Shown here: piece after piece, positions 1 through 8,945 of the stretch
Numbering within the stretch: position 1 is the first letter of the stretch
Layout: each line of letters opens with the position of its first letter
From: Actinomycetes bacterium
Lineage (GTDB): Bacteria; Actinomycetota; Actinomycetes; Actinomycetales; Cellulomonadaceae
Reading direction: 5' to 3'
Length of the DNA stretch: 38,469 bases
NCBI GenBank assembly: GCA_021793115.1
Contig: JAJYTJ010000016.1
Location: forward strand, 1 to 38,469
The notes under the pieces: generated by a model
The model's input: only the letters and a program-made list of their open reading frames with translations
Databases searched by the model: none
Told to the model about the DNA's origin: nothing
Position numbers and translations under genes: made by a program

Positions 1-2795
1 CCGTGGCGGTGAGCCTGCAGTACGCCTACCGGTCGCGGCAGGTGTACGCGCCGAGCTCGCCCGAGCAGGCCAGCCTCGACCAGTACCGCGAGGCGATCGA
101 GCCGCTGCGCCGGCTGGTGATGATCGTGGGGCCGCTGGTGCTCGGGCTGTTCGGCGGCGGGGCCGCGGCGCAGCGCTGGCAGACGGTGCAGCTGTTCCTG
201 CACCGCCAGCACGTCGGCCAGGCGGACGCCCAGTTCCACGTCGACCTCGGCTTCTACATGTTCACGCTGCCGCTGCTGCGGTTCATCGTCTCGTTCCTCA
301 TGACCGCGACCGTGCTGTCGCTCATCGGCGCGGTGGCGACGCACTACCTGTACGGGGGGCTGCGCCTGGGCGGTGCCGCCAAGGGCAACCGGACCACCGT
401 GCCGGCCCGTCGGCACCTGTCGGTGCTCGGCGCCGTGCTCATGGTGCTCATCGCGGCCAGCTACTGGCTGGACCGGTACTCGACGCTGACCAAGAGCACC
501 TCGGCCAACGACCGGGTCCAGTTCTCCGGCGCCGCGTTCACCGACGTGCACGCGGTCATCCCGTCGAAGGCGATCCTCGCGGTGGCCGCGCTGGTGGTGG
601 CGGCCGCGTTCGTGGTCAACATCTTCGTGGCCAACTGGCGGCTGCCCGCCATCGGGGTCGGTCTGGTGATCGTCTCGGCCGTCGTCGTCGGCGGCATCTA
701 CCCGGCGATCGTGCAGCGCTTCCAGGTCCAGCCCAACCAGCAGTCCAAGGAGGCCACCTACATCCAGCGGAACATCGACGCGACGCGCCAGGCCTACGGC
801 CTGACCAACGTCGACGTGACGGCGTACCCCGCCGTCACCACCGCGACCGCGGGGCAGCTGCGCCAGGACACCGCGACCACGGCGTCGATCCGGCTGCTGG
901 ACCCGCAGATCGTCGCGCCGTCGTTCCGCCAGCTGCAGCAGATCCGCGGCTTCTACAACTTCCCCGACACGCTGTCGGTGGACCGCTACACGGTGAACGG
1001 CCAGAGCCGCGACACCGTGATCGCGGTCCGCGAGCTCAACCTCGACGGCCTGTCGGACAGCCAGAAGAACTGGGTGAACGAGCACATCATCTACACCCAC
1101 GGCTACGGCGTCGTCGCCGCCTACGGCAACACCCGGGGCGCCAGCGGGGCGCCGGCGTTCTGGGAGAGCGGCATCCCGACCACCGGCAGCATGGGCGCCT
1201 ACGAGCCGCGCATCTACTTCGGCCAGGAGTCGCCGAACTACTCGATCGTCGGGGGCCCCACCGGCTCCCCGGGCGAGGAGTTCGACTACCCCGACGACAC
1301 CACCGGCACCGGCTCGCAGACGACGAGGTTCCCGACGCAGCAGGTCTCGGCCGGGCCGAGCATCGGCAACGCCTGGACCAAGCTGATGTACGCGTTGAAG
1401 TTCGGCGACGAGCAGATCCTGTTCTCCAGCTCCGTGACGCCGCAGTCGCAGATCCTCTACGACCGTGACCCGCGTGCCCGGGTGCAGAAGGTGGCGCCCT
1501 ACCTCGAGCTGGACGGGCGCGTCTACCCGGCCGTCGTGGACGGCCGCGTGAAGTGGGTCATCGACGGCTACACGACGAGCGACCAGTACCCGTACTCGGC
1601 GAGCGAGTCCCTCGTGGACGCGACGACCGACTCGCTCACCGCGACCTCGACCGCGATCCAGCCGCTCGGCTCGAAGACCGTGAACTACATCCGCAACTCG
1701 GTGAAGGCGACGGTCGACGCCTACGACGGCCACGTGGACCTGTACGCCTGGGACCCGAGCGACCCGGTGCTCAAGGCGTGGCAGGGCGTGTTCCCGACGT
1801 CGATCAAGCCGATGTCGGACATCTCCAGCGCGCTGATGAGCCACATGCGCTACCCGGAGGACCTCTTCAAGGTGCAGCGCGCGCTGCTCGGCAAGTACCA
1901 CGTCACCGACGCGTCGCAGTTCTTCACCGGCAACGACTTCTGGGACACGCCCAGCGACCCGGTGCAGAACAACGTCGACGTCAAGCAGCCGCCGTACTAC
2001 CTGACCTTGAAGATGCCCGACCAGAGCCAGGCGGAGTTCTCGCTGATGTCGACGTACATCCCGGCCGGGTCGTCCGCGCGCAACGTGCTGACGGGATACC
2101 TGGCGGTGGACTCGGAGGCGGGGGACATCGCCGGTCACCCGGCGGCCGACTACGGCAGGCTCCGGCTCCTGACGCTGCCACGGGACTCGACCGTGCCGGG
2201 GCCCAACCAGGCGGTGGCCAACTTCAAGTCCGACACCACGGCGCAGGACGAGCTGGCCATCCTCGACCAGCACGGCTCCACCGTGCTGCGCGGCAACCTG
2301 CTGACGCTGCCCGTCGGTGGCGGCCTGCTCTACGTGCAGCCGGTGTACCTGCAGGCCTCGTCGGGCTCGACGTACCCGCTGCTGCAACGCGTGCTGGTCG
2401 CGTTCGGCGACCAGGTGGGCTTCGCCGGGACGCTCGACGAGGCGCTGAACCAGGTGTTCGGCGGCAGCTCGGGCGCCACGGCCGGTGACGCCGCCACGCA
2501 GGGCGAGACCCAGCCGGCCGCCGGCGGCGGGGGCTCGAGCACCGGCCCGGGGGTGACGCCCGCGCCGACCCCGACGACGACGGCGGCGCCCACCACGGGC
2601 GACCCGCGCGCCCAGCTCGCGGACGCGCTGCAGCGCGCCAGCCAGGCGATGAAGGACAGCGACCAGGCGCTGAAGAGCGGTGACTTCGCGGCCTACGGGC
2701 AGGCGCAGAACCGTCTCGACCAGGCGGTGCAGGACGCTCTCTCGGCCGAGAACCGGCTGGGCGCCCCGAGCCCGGCGCCGACGCCGACCCCCTGA
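1..2795 (+). CDS. UPF0182 family membrane protein (5' end outside window)
   Basis: The reading frame is open from the left edge and stops at 2795, leaving 930 visible residues. The first residues (a QYAYR..YAPSSPEQ..LDQYREAIEPLRR stretch) match the interior of UPF0182 proteins, which normally run to about 1000 residues with several N-terminal membrane segments. The GTG at base 3 is therefore probably an internal valine and the true start lies upstream. Visible membrane segments fall at about residues 38-55, 88-115, 140-153, 190-210 and 215-235. A large extracytoplasmic domain follows. The C-terminus (about 820-930) is a Gly/Pro/Thr-rich linker, then an Ala/Gln/Asp helix, then a Pro-Thr tail. 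The family's biochemical function is not established. Family call is confident; the role is unknown. Confidence 0.9.
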   Translation, partial: VAVSLQYAYRSRQVYAPSSPEQASLDQYREAIEPLRRLVMIVGPLVLGLFGGGAAAQRWQTVQLFLHRQHVGQADAQFHVDLGFYMFTLPLLRFIVSFLMTATVLSLIGAVATHYLYGGLRLGGAAKGNRTTVPARRHLSVLGAVLMVLIAASYWLDRYSTLTKSTSANDRVQFSGAAFTDVHAVIPSKAILAVAALVVAAAFVVNIFVANWRLPAIGVGLVIVSAVVVGGIYPAIVQRFQVQPNQQSKEATYIQRNIDATRQAYGLTNVDVTAYPAVTTATAGQLRQDTATTASIRLLDPQIVAPSFRQLQQIRGFYNFPDTLSVDRYTVNGQSRDTVIAVRELNLDGLSDSQKNWVNEHIIYTHGYGVVAAYGNTRGASGAPAFWESGIPTTGSMGAYEPRIYFGQESPNYSIVGGPTGSPGEEFDYPDDTTGTGSQTTRFPTQQVSAGPSIGNAWTKLMYALKFGDEQILFSSSVTPQSQILYDRDPRARVQKVAPYLELDGRVYPAVVDGRVKWVIDGYTTSDQYPYSASESLVDATTDSLTATSTAIQPLGSKTVNYIRNSVKATVDAYDGHVDLYAWDPSDPVLKAWQGVFPTSIKPMSDISSALMSHMRYPEDLFKVQRALLGKYHVTDASQFFTGNDFWDTPSDPVQNNVDVKQPPYYLTLKMPDQSQAEFSLMSTYIPAGSSARNVLTGYLAVDSEAGDIAGHPAADYGRLRLLTLPRDSTVPGPNQAVANFKSDTTAQDELAILDQHGSTVLRGNLLTLPVGGGLLYVQPVYLQASSGSTYPLLQRVLVAFGDQVGFAGTLDEALNQVFGGSSGATAGDAATQGETQPAAGGGGSSTGPGVTPAPTPTTTAAPTTGDPRAQLADALQRASQAMKDSDQALKSGDFAAYGQAQNRLDQAVQDALSAENRLGAPSPAPTPTP

Positions 2796-2822
2796 TCCGG
2801 CGGCCTCGGCCGGCCGGCGCGG

Positions 2823-3551
2823 TCAGGGCTCGCGGCCGACGAGCCAGCCGCGCAGCCGGTCGGGGCAGTCCGTGATGACGGCGTCGACGCGGAGCCGTTC
2901 GGCGGTCTGCCACTCCCAGGGCTCGTCGAGCGTCCACACCGCCACCTCCTGCCCGGCGGCGTGCCGCCGGGCGACGAACGTGGGGTCGGTCTGCAGCAGC
3001 GCGCCGTCCGGGTTCACCGTGACGACGCCCAGCTCGTCCGCCAGGTCGTCCAGGCCGGCGGGGATCGCCTCGAGCAGCAGGCCGCGGCGCAGCTCCGGCG
3101 CGGCGTCGCGCAGGGCGGCCACGGTGCTCACGTCGAAGCTCTGCACGACGACGCGCGGCGCCAGGCCGGCGGCCAGCAGCGGCTCGGTGCACAGCGCGAC
3201 GTCGTCCACCGACCAGGCGTCCTTGAGCTCCAGCAGCAGGTCGATGTCGCGGCGCCGCAGGAACGCGACGACCTCGTCGAACGTCGGCACGCGCTGCCCG
3301 GCGAACGCGGGGGAGAACCAGGCGCCGGCGTCCAGCGACCGGAGGCGCGCGAGGGGGTAGGACGAGACGGCGCCGGTGCCGTCGGTCGTGGCGTCGACCG
3401 TGTCGTCGTGGATCACCACCGCGCGGCCGTCCGCGGTGAGCTGCACGTCCATCTCGACGCAGTCGGCGCCGGCCCGCCACGCGGCCTCGAAGGCCGCCAG
3501 CGTGTTCTGCGGCGCCACCGCCGAGTTGCCGCGGTGCCCGATGACCCTCAT
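2823..3551 (-). CDS. Glycerophosphodiester phosphodiesterase (GDPD family), copy 1
   Basis: This 242-aa protein begins MRVIGHRG, so the catalytic HRG motif (His6-Arg7-Gly8) is at the extreme N-terminus. Metal ligands are in VEMDVQ (Glu33, Asp35) and the second catalytic His is in VIHDDT (His48), the GDPD TIM-barrel signature. The enzyme should hydrolyse glycerophosphodiesters to sn-glycerol-3-phosphate and an alcohol. The usual PENT motif reads PQNT here, a Glu-to-Gln change in an otherwise intact site. There is no signal peptide, so it is probably cytoplasmic. The ATG at 3551 was chosen because it overlaps the stop of the upstream GDPD gene (ATGA) and because a longer frame would add an Arg/Pro-rich non-family extension. 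It is the last gene of a four-gene minus-strand unit. Confidence 0.9.
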   Translation of the reverse strand: MRVIGHRGNSAVAPQNTLAAFEAAWRAGADCVEMDVQLTADGRAVVIHDDTVDATTDGTGAVSSYPLARLRSLDAGAWFSPAFAGQRVPTFDEVVAFLRRRDIDLLLELKDAWSVDDVALCTEPLLAAGLAPRVVVQSFDVSTVAALRDAAPELRRGLLLEAIPAGLDDLADELGVVTVNPDGALLQTDPTFVARRHAAGQEVAVWTLDEPWEWQTAERLRVDAVITDCPDRLRGWLVGREP

Positions 3552-4303
3552 GACCACATCCCTCGTTCCTCGAGGACCTCGCGCAGCACGTCGGCACGGT
3601 CGGAGATGAGACCGTCCACCCCCAGGTCGAGCAGCCGGCGCATCCGGTCGGGGTCGTTCACCGTCCACACGTGCACCCGGAGGCCGGCGTCGTGCGCCGC
3701 CGCCACGGTGCGCTCGTCGACCACGGTGAGCCCGCGGGCCCCGGTCGGGACCTGCAGGCAGTCCACCCGGCGGGCCAGCCAGCTCACCGGTCGGCCGAGC
3801 CGGACGTCGAGCAGGAACCGCGCGATCTCCGCGGTGCCGGCCGAGCCGGCCGCCGGACGGGTGAGGCGTCGCAACGTCTCCCGGCGCCGGGCGGCGGCGA
3901 ACGAGGCGACGAGCACCCGCCCGTGCGAGCGGGTCCGCTCGATGGCCTGGGCCACCGGGAACACGCCGGTGGGCTCCTTGACGTCGATGTTGACGCGCAC
4001 GTCGGGGAACGCGCCGAGGAGGTCCTCCAGCAGCGGGACGGGTTCGACACCTCCGATGCGGGCCTCGCGGACCTCGCGCCAGGGCAGGTCGCGCACGCGG
4101 CCGTGGCCGTCGGTGGTGCGGTCGAGCGTCGCGTCGTGCAGCGCGACCGCGTAGCCGTCGGCGGTCGCGTGCGCGTCGGTCTCGACGTACCGGAAACCCA
4201 GGTCGACCGCGGCGGCGAAGGCGGCCATCGAGTTCTCCAGGCCGTCCCGGGAGAACCCGCGGTGCGCCAGGGCCGCGAACGGCGGGTCGAGGTAGCCGGT
4301 CAT
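3548..4303 (-). CDS. Glycerophosphodiester phosphodiesterase (GDPD family), copy 2
   Basis: This 251-aa GDPD TIM barrel has HRG at 14-16, metal ligands in VETDAH (Glu41, Asp43), the catalytic HD at His56 and a C-terminal VWTVND..DGLISD segment typical of the family. It has ENS where copy 1 has QNT, and the two proteins are clearly diverged, so this is not a recent tandem duplication. The ATG at 4303 overlaps the stop of the upstream hydrolase gene (ATGA), and its own TGA overlaps the ATG of copy 1, implying translational coupling. The expected product is glycerol-3-phosphate from deacylated phospholipids or teichoic-acid-like glycerophosphate polymers; the actual substrate is not readable from sequence. 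Confidence 0.9.
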   Translation of the reverse strand: MTGYLDPPFAALAHRGFSRDGLENSMAAFAAAVDLGFRYVETDAHATADGYAVALHDATLDRTTDGHGRVRDLPWREVREARIGGVEPVPLLEDLLGAFPDVRVNIDVKEPTGVFPVAQAIERTRSHGRVLVASFAAARRRETLRRLTRPAAGSAGTAEIARFLLDVRLGRPVSWLARRVDCLQVPTGARGLTVVDERTVAAAHDAGLRVHVWTVNDPDRMRRLLDLGVDGLISDRADVLREVLEERGMWS

Positions 4304-5304
4304 GCCGACACCCGTGCGAGGAACTCGGTCACCGCGGCGAGGTAGGCCGCGCGGGGCTCGTCGGCGGACAGCGTGAGATCGTGCACGCCGTCGGGGACCA
4401 CGCGCACCTCCACCTCGGCGCCCAGCCCGGGCGCCAGCCGGGCGAGCGTCCGGACGTCGAGCACGACGTCCTGCCGGTCGAGGTCGGGGTTGTCGTCCCG
4501 GTCCGGCCCGGAGGTGTCGGAGTGCGCGACGAGGACGGGGCACGAGATGTCCAGCCCCCGGGCGACGCGGGCCTGGCCCTGGCGCACCGCGGACAGCCAC
4601 CCGGCGCGCGCCGGGACGCCTTCCGGCCGCTTGAGCCGGGTGTCGAAGTCCCAGCGCCCGCCGTGCACCGTGAGCAGGTGCGTGGCGTAGACGGACGGCC
4701 GGCTGGACAGCGGGGTCAGCGGACGCAGCCGCGCCAGCGCCCGCAGCACCTCGTCGCCGACCACCGGCGCGAACACCGAGCCCGGACCAAGGAAGGGGCT
4801 GTCGAGGACCAGGCCCTCGACACCGCCGCGCTCGCGGTGCGCGTGCGCCCACAGCGCGGCGACGAGCCCGCCGGTCGAGTGCGCGTGCACGACGACGGGC
4901 ACCTCGGGGTGCAGCAGCCGCGCGGCCACCACGGCCGCGGTGAGGTCGGTGCCCTGCTCGCGCAGGTCGTCCTGGTAGTGCGGCACCTCGCCGAGCCGCC
5001 ACGCCCGCCCGGCTCGTCGGGCGTCCAGCGCGAGGAACGCCCAGCCGGCGGCCTCGACCGTCTCGGCGAGGTGGCTCTGGAAGAAGTAGTCGTTGTAGCC
5101 GTGCAGGTGGACGACCACACCGGCGGGCCGCCGTGCTGCCTCGCGCCGGCGCACCAGCGCGTACACCGGGTCGGAGCGCCCGGCCGCGACCGACGCCGCC
5201 GGCGCGCCCAGGACGACCGGCGAGGCCGGCGCCCGCGCGACGACGAAGCCCGGGAGGTGCTGGTCGTCGCTCCAGGTCAGGCCGGCGTCGCGGTCGGTGC
5301 GCAC
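4300..5304 (-). CDS. Alpha/beta hydrolase, lysophospholipase-like
   Basis: This is a 334-aa alpha/beta hydrolase. It has the oxyanion-side motif VHLHGYND (about 64-72), a nucleophile elbow HAHSTGG with Ser143, and the late catalytic His308 in PDGVHD. Asp263 in AHSDTSG is a candidate acid. The layout resembles the serine aminopeptidase S33/monoacylglycerol lipase clan. The start is a GTG at 5304. Its stop overlaps the start of the second GDPD gene, and it begins 9 bp after the MFS gene ends, so the four genes look co-transcribed. Together with two GDPDs, an esterase or lysophospholipase role in glycerolipid turnover is a reasonable inference; the fold is seen, the substrate is not. Confidence 0.8.
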   Translation of the reverse strand: MRTDRDAGLTWSDDQHLPGFVVARAPASPVVLGAPAASVAAGRSDPVYALVRRREAARRPAGVVVHLHGYNDYFFQSHLAETVEAAGWAFLALDARRAGRAWRLGEVPHYQDDLREQGTDLTAAVVAARLLHPEVPVVVHAHSTGGLVAALWAHAHRERGGVEGLVLDSPFLGPGSVFAPVVGDEVLRALARLRPLTPLSSRPSVYATHLLTVHGGRWDFDTRLKRPEGVPARAGWLSAVRQGQARVARGLDISCPVLVAHSDTSGPDRDDNPDLDRQDVVLDVRTLARLAPGLGAEVEVRVVPDGVHDLTLSADEPRAAYLAAVTEFLARVSA

Positions 5305-5313
5305 GGGACAGGC

Positions 5314-6750
5314 CTACACCCGTCCGGTCGCCGTCGCCGCGACGACGTCGTCACGGCCGTCCACCCGCCGGCCGGTAGGGAACCGGACGGCGACGAACAG
5401 CACGAGGCCGACGAAGAGCACCGCCACGATGCCCAGGATGCCCCAGTACTGGTCGTGGCCCCAGCGGATGGCCAGCGTCCAGGCGGCCGGCGCGAGGAAG
5501 GTCGCCACCCGCCCGGTGGTGGCGTACAGGCCGAACGACTCCGCCTCGCGGCCCTCGTCGGCCATCCGTGCCAGGAGCCCCCGGCTGGCGGACTGCGCCG
5601 GGCCGACGCACGCCGACAGCACCAGGGCGGCGACCCAGAAGACGGTCTTGCCCCGGGCGTGCAGCACGAGCAGGGCGGTCGCCGAGGCCACCAGCACGAC
5701 GAGCGAGACGATGATCATCCGGCGCGGGCCGAACCGGTCGTCGAGCCAGCCGGCAGCGATGGTGAAGACGCCCGCGACGACGTTCGCCGCGATGGCGAAC
5801 ACGATGACCTGCGAGGCGGTGAACCCGAAGGTGCCCGACGCGAGCACCGCACCGAACGTGAACACGCCGGTGAGGCCGTCGCGGTAGACCGCGCTGGCCA
5901 CGAGGTAGCCGAGCATCGAGCGGCGCGAGCGCCACAGCCGGGCCACGTCCCGGCCGAGCTTGGCGTACGCGCCGAGGGGCGTGATCGCCTGGGGGTCGCG
6001 CTCGGGATGCTCCGTCACCGCCAGGAGCACCGGAACCGCGAAGACCGCCATCCACCCGGCGGCCAGCGCGATCGCGGCGCGGATGTTCCACCCGCCCGCG
6101 CTCGTCACGCCGAACCAGCCGACGTCGGGGTTGATGAAGCCGACGAACAGCACGAGCAGCAGCACGATGCCGCCGACGTAGCCCGATCCCCAGCCGAGCC
6201 CGCTCACCCGGCCGAGGTTGCCGGGCGTGGTGATCCGCAGCAGCAGCGCGTTGTACGCGACGGACGCCAGCTCGTAGAACACCGTGCCGATCGCGAGCAG
6301 CGTCACGCCGAGCACCACGGCGCCCGCCAGGTGCCCCGGGGTCGGCCGGACGAGCACCATCCCCGCCATCGCCAGGACGGTCACGAGCGTGTTCCAGGCG
6401 AGCCACGGCTTGCGCCGACCGGAGGCGTCCGCGAGCGCGCCGAGGGCCGGTGCGAGCAGTGCGACGCAGATGCCGGAGACGGTCATCGCGGTGCCCAGCC
6501 ACTCGCTGTGCAGCGCGATGGTCGCCTTGACGGCCTGCCCCGGCTCCACGAACGTCTTCGACGTCAGCCAGACCGTGAACACGAACGTCGTCACGACGGA
6601 GTTGAACGCCGCCGAGCCCCAGTCCCAGGCGGCCCACGCGAGGATCGGTCGACGCAGCAGGCGTTGGTCGCCGAGCGTGCGACCGGAAACCACGCCCGTG
6701 GCCGGGGCGTCGTCACCGGCGCGGACGGCAAGGGTGGGGTCGTCAGCCAC
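5314..6750 (-). CDS. MFS transporter, Atg22/UMF1-like
   Basis: This is a membrane protein of about 478 aa with roughly 12 hydrophobic segments. After a short hydrophilic N-terminus it has the WAAWDWGSAAFN opening typical of the bacterial UMF1 (Atg22-like, PF11700) MFS branch. Loop 2-3 carries a GALADASGRRKP motif and the second half has GWLDDRFGPRR, the two MFS loop signatures. The frame stays open to a GTG at 6849; I prefer the GTG at 6750 (VADDPTLAV) because the extra residues are Arg-rich and unlike the family. It lies 9 bp ahead of the hydrolase gene and heads the lipid-diester unit, so import or export of a glycerophosphodiester-related solute is an attractive but unproven guess. Confidence 0.8.
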   Translation of the reverse strand: MADDPTLAVRAGDDAPATGVVSGRTLGDQRLLRRPILAWAAWDWGSAAFNSVVTTFVFTVWLTSKTFVEPGQAVKATIALHSEWLGTAMTVSGICVALLAPALGALADASGRRKPWLAWNTLVTVLAMAGMVLVRPTPGHLAGAVVLGVTLLAIGTVFYELASVAYNALLLRITTPGNLGRVSGLGWGSGYVGGIVLLLVLFVGFINPDVGWFGVTSAGGWNIRAAIALAAGWMAVFAVPVLLAVTEHPERDPQAITPLGAYAKLGRDVARLWRSRRSMLGYLVASAVYRDGLTGVFTFGAVLASGTFGFTASQVIVFAIAANVVAGVFTIAAGWLDDRFGPRRMIIVSLVVLVASATALLVLHARGKTVFWVAALVLSACVGPAQSASRGLLARMADEGREAESFGLYATTGRVATFLAPAAWTLAIRWGHDQYWGILGIVAVLFVGLVLFVAVRFPTGRRVDGRDDVVAATATGRV

Positions 6751-6872
6751 GCGCGGATCGTACGGCGTGCCGCGACGCACCGGCGGCGCGGCACGACGAA
6801 CGGACGATGAACGCCGGCCGACGTCCGCGCCGTGCGTGCGGCCGGACACCGAGCGACGTCACGGAGGACGGC

Positions 6873-7061
6873 TCAGGAGACCGTCCGGTCGTCGACCGCC
6901 GCCGCGGGTGCGTCACGCTTGACGGCCTCGATGCCGTTGTGCGCCCCGTCCTTGCGGGTGTAGCCCTCGCCGCCCGTGGCGATGACCTGTCCGTTGGCGG
7001 ACCTCAGACGCCACCGGAACTCGCCGTCGGCGCCCTTGTACAGCTCGAACCTCGCGGCCAT
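6873..7061 (-). CDS. YegP-like DUF1508 protein
   Basis: This 62-aa protein is a single DUF1508 (UPF0339/YegP) unit: FELYKGADGEFRWRL, then ANGQVIATGGEGYT, then GIEAVKRDA. The family is made of one or two such repeats and is widespread, small and functionally uncharacterised. A GGGAG ribosome-binding site precedes the ATG. A TAACGT hexamer on the minus strand at about 7097-7102 could serve as a -10 element. It is monocistronic, with 120-220 bp to the next downstream start depending on which MFS start is used. Confidence 0.9.
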   Translation of the reverse strand: MAARFELYKGADGEFRWRLRSANGQVIATGGEGYTRKDGAHNGIEAVKRDAPAAAVDDRTVS

Positions 7062-7177
7062 GCCAGCTCCCTCGTCGAAGTCCCGGGATGGTCGTCACGT
7101 TAGGAGGGCGCGGCCGGGTGGGCCACCGGAACGGAGGACGTGCCCGCCGGTCACGGGTCGCGCCCGCGCGTGGGCGC

Positions 7178-8155
7178 CTAGTACCCCTCCGGGTGCTGCG
7201 GCACGTAGGGCGCGGCGAGGGCCGCCAGCTCGTCGTCGGTCAGCGTGAGCTCCAGCGAGGCGATCGCGTCGTCGAGGTGCTCCGGCTTCGTCGCGCCGAC
7301 GATGGGTGCGGTGACGGCAGGCTGCTGGCGCACCCACGCGAGCGCGACCTGGGCCATCGGCACGCCGCGTCCCGCGGCGACCGCCGCCACCGCGTCGACG
7401 ATCGCCCGGTCGGCGACCTCCTGCTGGTGGTAGAGCGTCGCGCCGAACTCGTCCGTCCGGGTCCGTGCGGTCGTCGTTCCCCACGGCCGGGTGACGCGCC
7501 CGCGCGCCAGCGGGCTCCACGGGATCACGCCGACGCCCTGCGCGAGGCAGAACGGATGCATCTCGCGCTCCTCCTCGCGCATGAGGAGGTTGTACTGGTC
7601 CTGCATCGAGACGAACCGGGTCCAGCCGCCCAGGTCGGCGGCGTGCTGCATGGTCGCGAACTGCCAGGCGTACATGGACGAGGCGCCGAGGTAGCGCGCC
7701 TTGCCGGCCTTCACCACGTCGTGCAGCGCCTCCATGGTCTCCTCGACCGGCACGGTCGGGTCGAAGCGGTGGATCTGGTAGAGGTCGACGTAGTCCGTCC
7801 GCAGCCGGCGCAGGCTGGCGTCGATCGCGTGCATGATGTGGGCGCGCGACAGCCCCGCGCCGTGCGGCCCGCCGTACATCCGGCCGTGGACCTTCGTCGC
7901 GATGACCACCTCCTCGCGCTGCGCGAGGTCCTTGAGGGCGCGCCCGACGATCTCCTCGCTGGTGCCGTCGGAGTAGACGTCCGCCGTGTCGAAGGTGGTG
8001 ATCCCGGACTCCAGGGCGCGCCGCAGGAACGGCCGGCTCTTGTCCTCCGGCAGGCTCCACGGGTGGGAGCCACGGCTCGGGTCCCCGTAGCTCATGCATC
8101 CCAGGACGATCGCCGAGACCCGCAGTCCGCTGGTCCCGAGCTGGACGTACTCCAT
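7178..8155 (-). CDS. Aldo/keto reductase
   Basis: This 325-aa single-domain aldo/keto reductase barrel has the full catalytic tetrad: Asp56 (FDTADVY), Tyr61, Lys88 (IATKVH) and His129 (YQIHRF). The C-terminal APIVGATKPEHLDDAI segment is the usual NADPH-binding end of the AKR family. Length and order match the YajO/YghZ-type bacterial enzymes that reduce aldehydes or ketones with NADPH. The substrate cannot be deduced. It is flanked by 103 bp before kdpE and 116 bp after its stop, with no obvious partner. The family call is secure. Confidence 0.92.
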   Translation of the reverse strand: MEYVQLGTSGLRVSAIVLGCMSYGDPSRGSHPWSLPEDKSRPFLRRALESGITTFDTADVYSDGTSEEIVGRALKDLAQREEVVIATKVHGRMYGGPHGAGLSRAHIMHAIDASLRRLRTDYVDLYQIHRFDPTVPVEETMEALHDVVKAGKARYLGASSMYAWQFATMQHAADLGGWTRFVSMQDQYNLLMREEEREMHPFCLAQGVGVIPWSPLARGRVTRPWGTTTARTRTDEFGATLYHQQEVADRAIVDAVAAVAAGRGVPMAQVALAWVRQQPAVTAPIVGATKPEHLDDAIASLELTLTDDELAALAAPYVPQHPEGY

Positions 8156-8258
8156 CGCGCGCTCCTTCGTCGACGGCCCCGGCGGCCGGTCACCAGTCTG
8201 CCCCTAGGCCATGCTTGGGTCGTCCGTCCGTGCATCCGACCGCCAGGCGGGGACGTGG

Positions 8259-8945
8259 CTACGGCTCGAAGCGGTAGCCCGCGCCGGGGTGCGTGATGAC
8301 GTGCCGCGGGTTGGCCGGGTCGGCCTCGAGCTTGCGGCGCAGCTGCGCGCTGTAGACCCGCAGGTAGTTGGTCTCCTCGGCGTAGCCCGGCCCCCACACC
8401 GCCTGCAGCAGCTGCATGCGCGGCACCAGCCGCCCCGCGTTGCGGACGAGCACCTCGAGCATGGCCCACTCGGTGGGCGTCAGTCGCACCTCGGAGCCGT
8501 CGCGCAGCACGAGGCGGCGGGCCAGGTCGATCTCGAGGTCGCCCGCGACGACGACGGTGTCGCCGGCCTCGTCGACCGGCTGGGCGCGCCGCACCGCCGC
8601 GCGCAGCCGCGCCAGCAGCTCGTCCATGCCGAACGGCTTGGTGACGTAGTCGTCGGCACCGGCGTCGAGCGCGTCGACCTTGTCCTCGCCGTGCTGCCGG
8701 GCCGAGAGCACGACGATCGGGACCCGCGTCCAGCCGCGCAAGCCGGTGATGACCTCGAGCCCGCTCATGTCGGGCAGGCCGAGGTCGAGCAGCACCACGT
8801 CCGGGTGCCACCCGGCCGCGTCCCGCAGCGCCGAGTGCCCGTCGTTGCTGACACGCACGTCCCAGCCCACGGCGCGCAGGGTGATCGCGAGGGCGCGGGC
8901 GAGGCCGGCCTCGTCGTCGACGACGAGCACGCGCGAGGCGGTCAC
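8259..8945 (-). CDS. kdpE: KdpE, response regulator of the Kdp potassium system
   Basis: This 228-aa OmpR/PhoB-class regulator has a receiver domain at 1-115 with acidic pocket Asp10-Asp11, phospho-acceptor Asp54 (VVLLDLGLPD) and the conserved Lys in VTKPF. A winged-helix DNA-binding domain occupies about 130-228 and ends HVITHPGAGYRFEP, a typical KdpE ending. The GTG start at 8945 overlaps the stop of kdpD (GTGA), so the pair is translationally coupled. Phosphorylated KdpE should activate the divergent kdpFABC operon under potassium limitation. Confidence 0.95.
   Translation of the reverse strand: MTASRVLVVDDEAGLARALAITLRAVGWDVRVSNDGHSALRDAAGWHPDVVLLDLGLPDMSGLEVITGLRGWTRVPIVVLSARQHGEDKVDALDAGADDYVTKPFGMDELLARLRAAVRRAQPVDEAGDTVVVAGDLEIDLARRLVLRDGSEVRLTPTEWAMLEVLVRNAGRLVPRMQLLQAVWGPGYAEETNYLRVYSAQLRRKLEADPANPRHVITHPGAGYRFEP

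Noticed and set aside
2224..3597. 457-codon minus-strand frame across the UPF0182 end and first GDPD
   Set aside because: Arg/Ala/Pro-only composition and it crosses two well-supported genes in other frames.
4381..6810. 809-codon plus-strand frame over the hydrolase and MFS genes
   Set aside because: Shadow frame made of repetitive charged residues; both real genes on minus are motif-complete.
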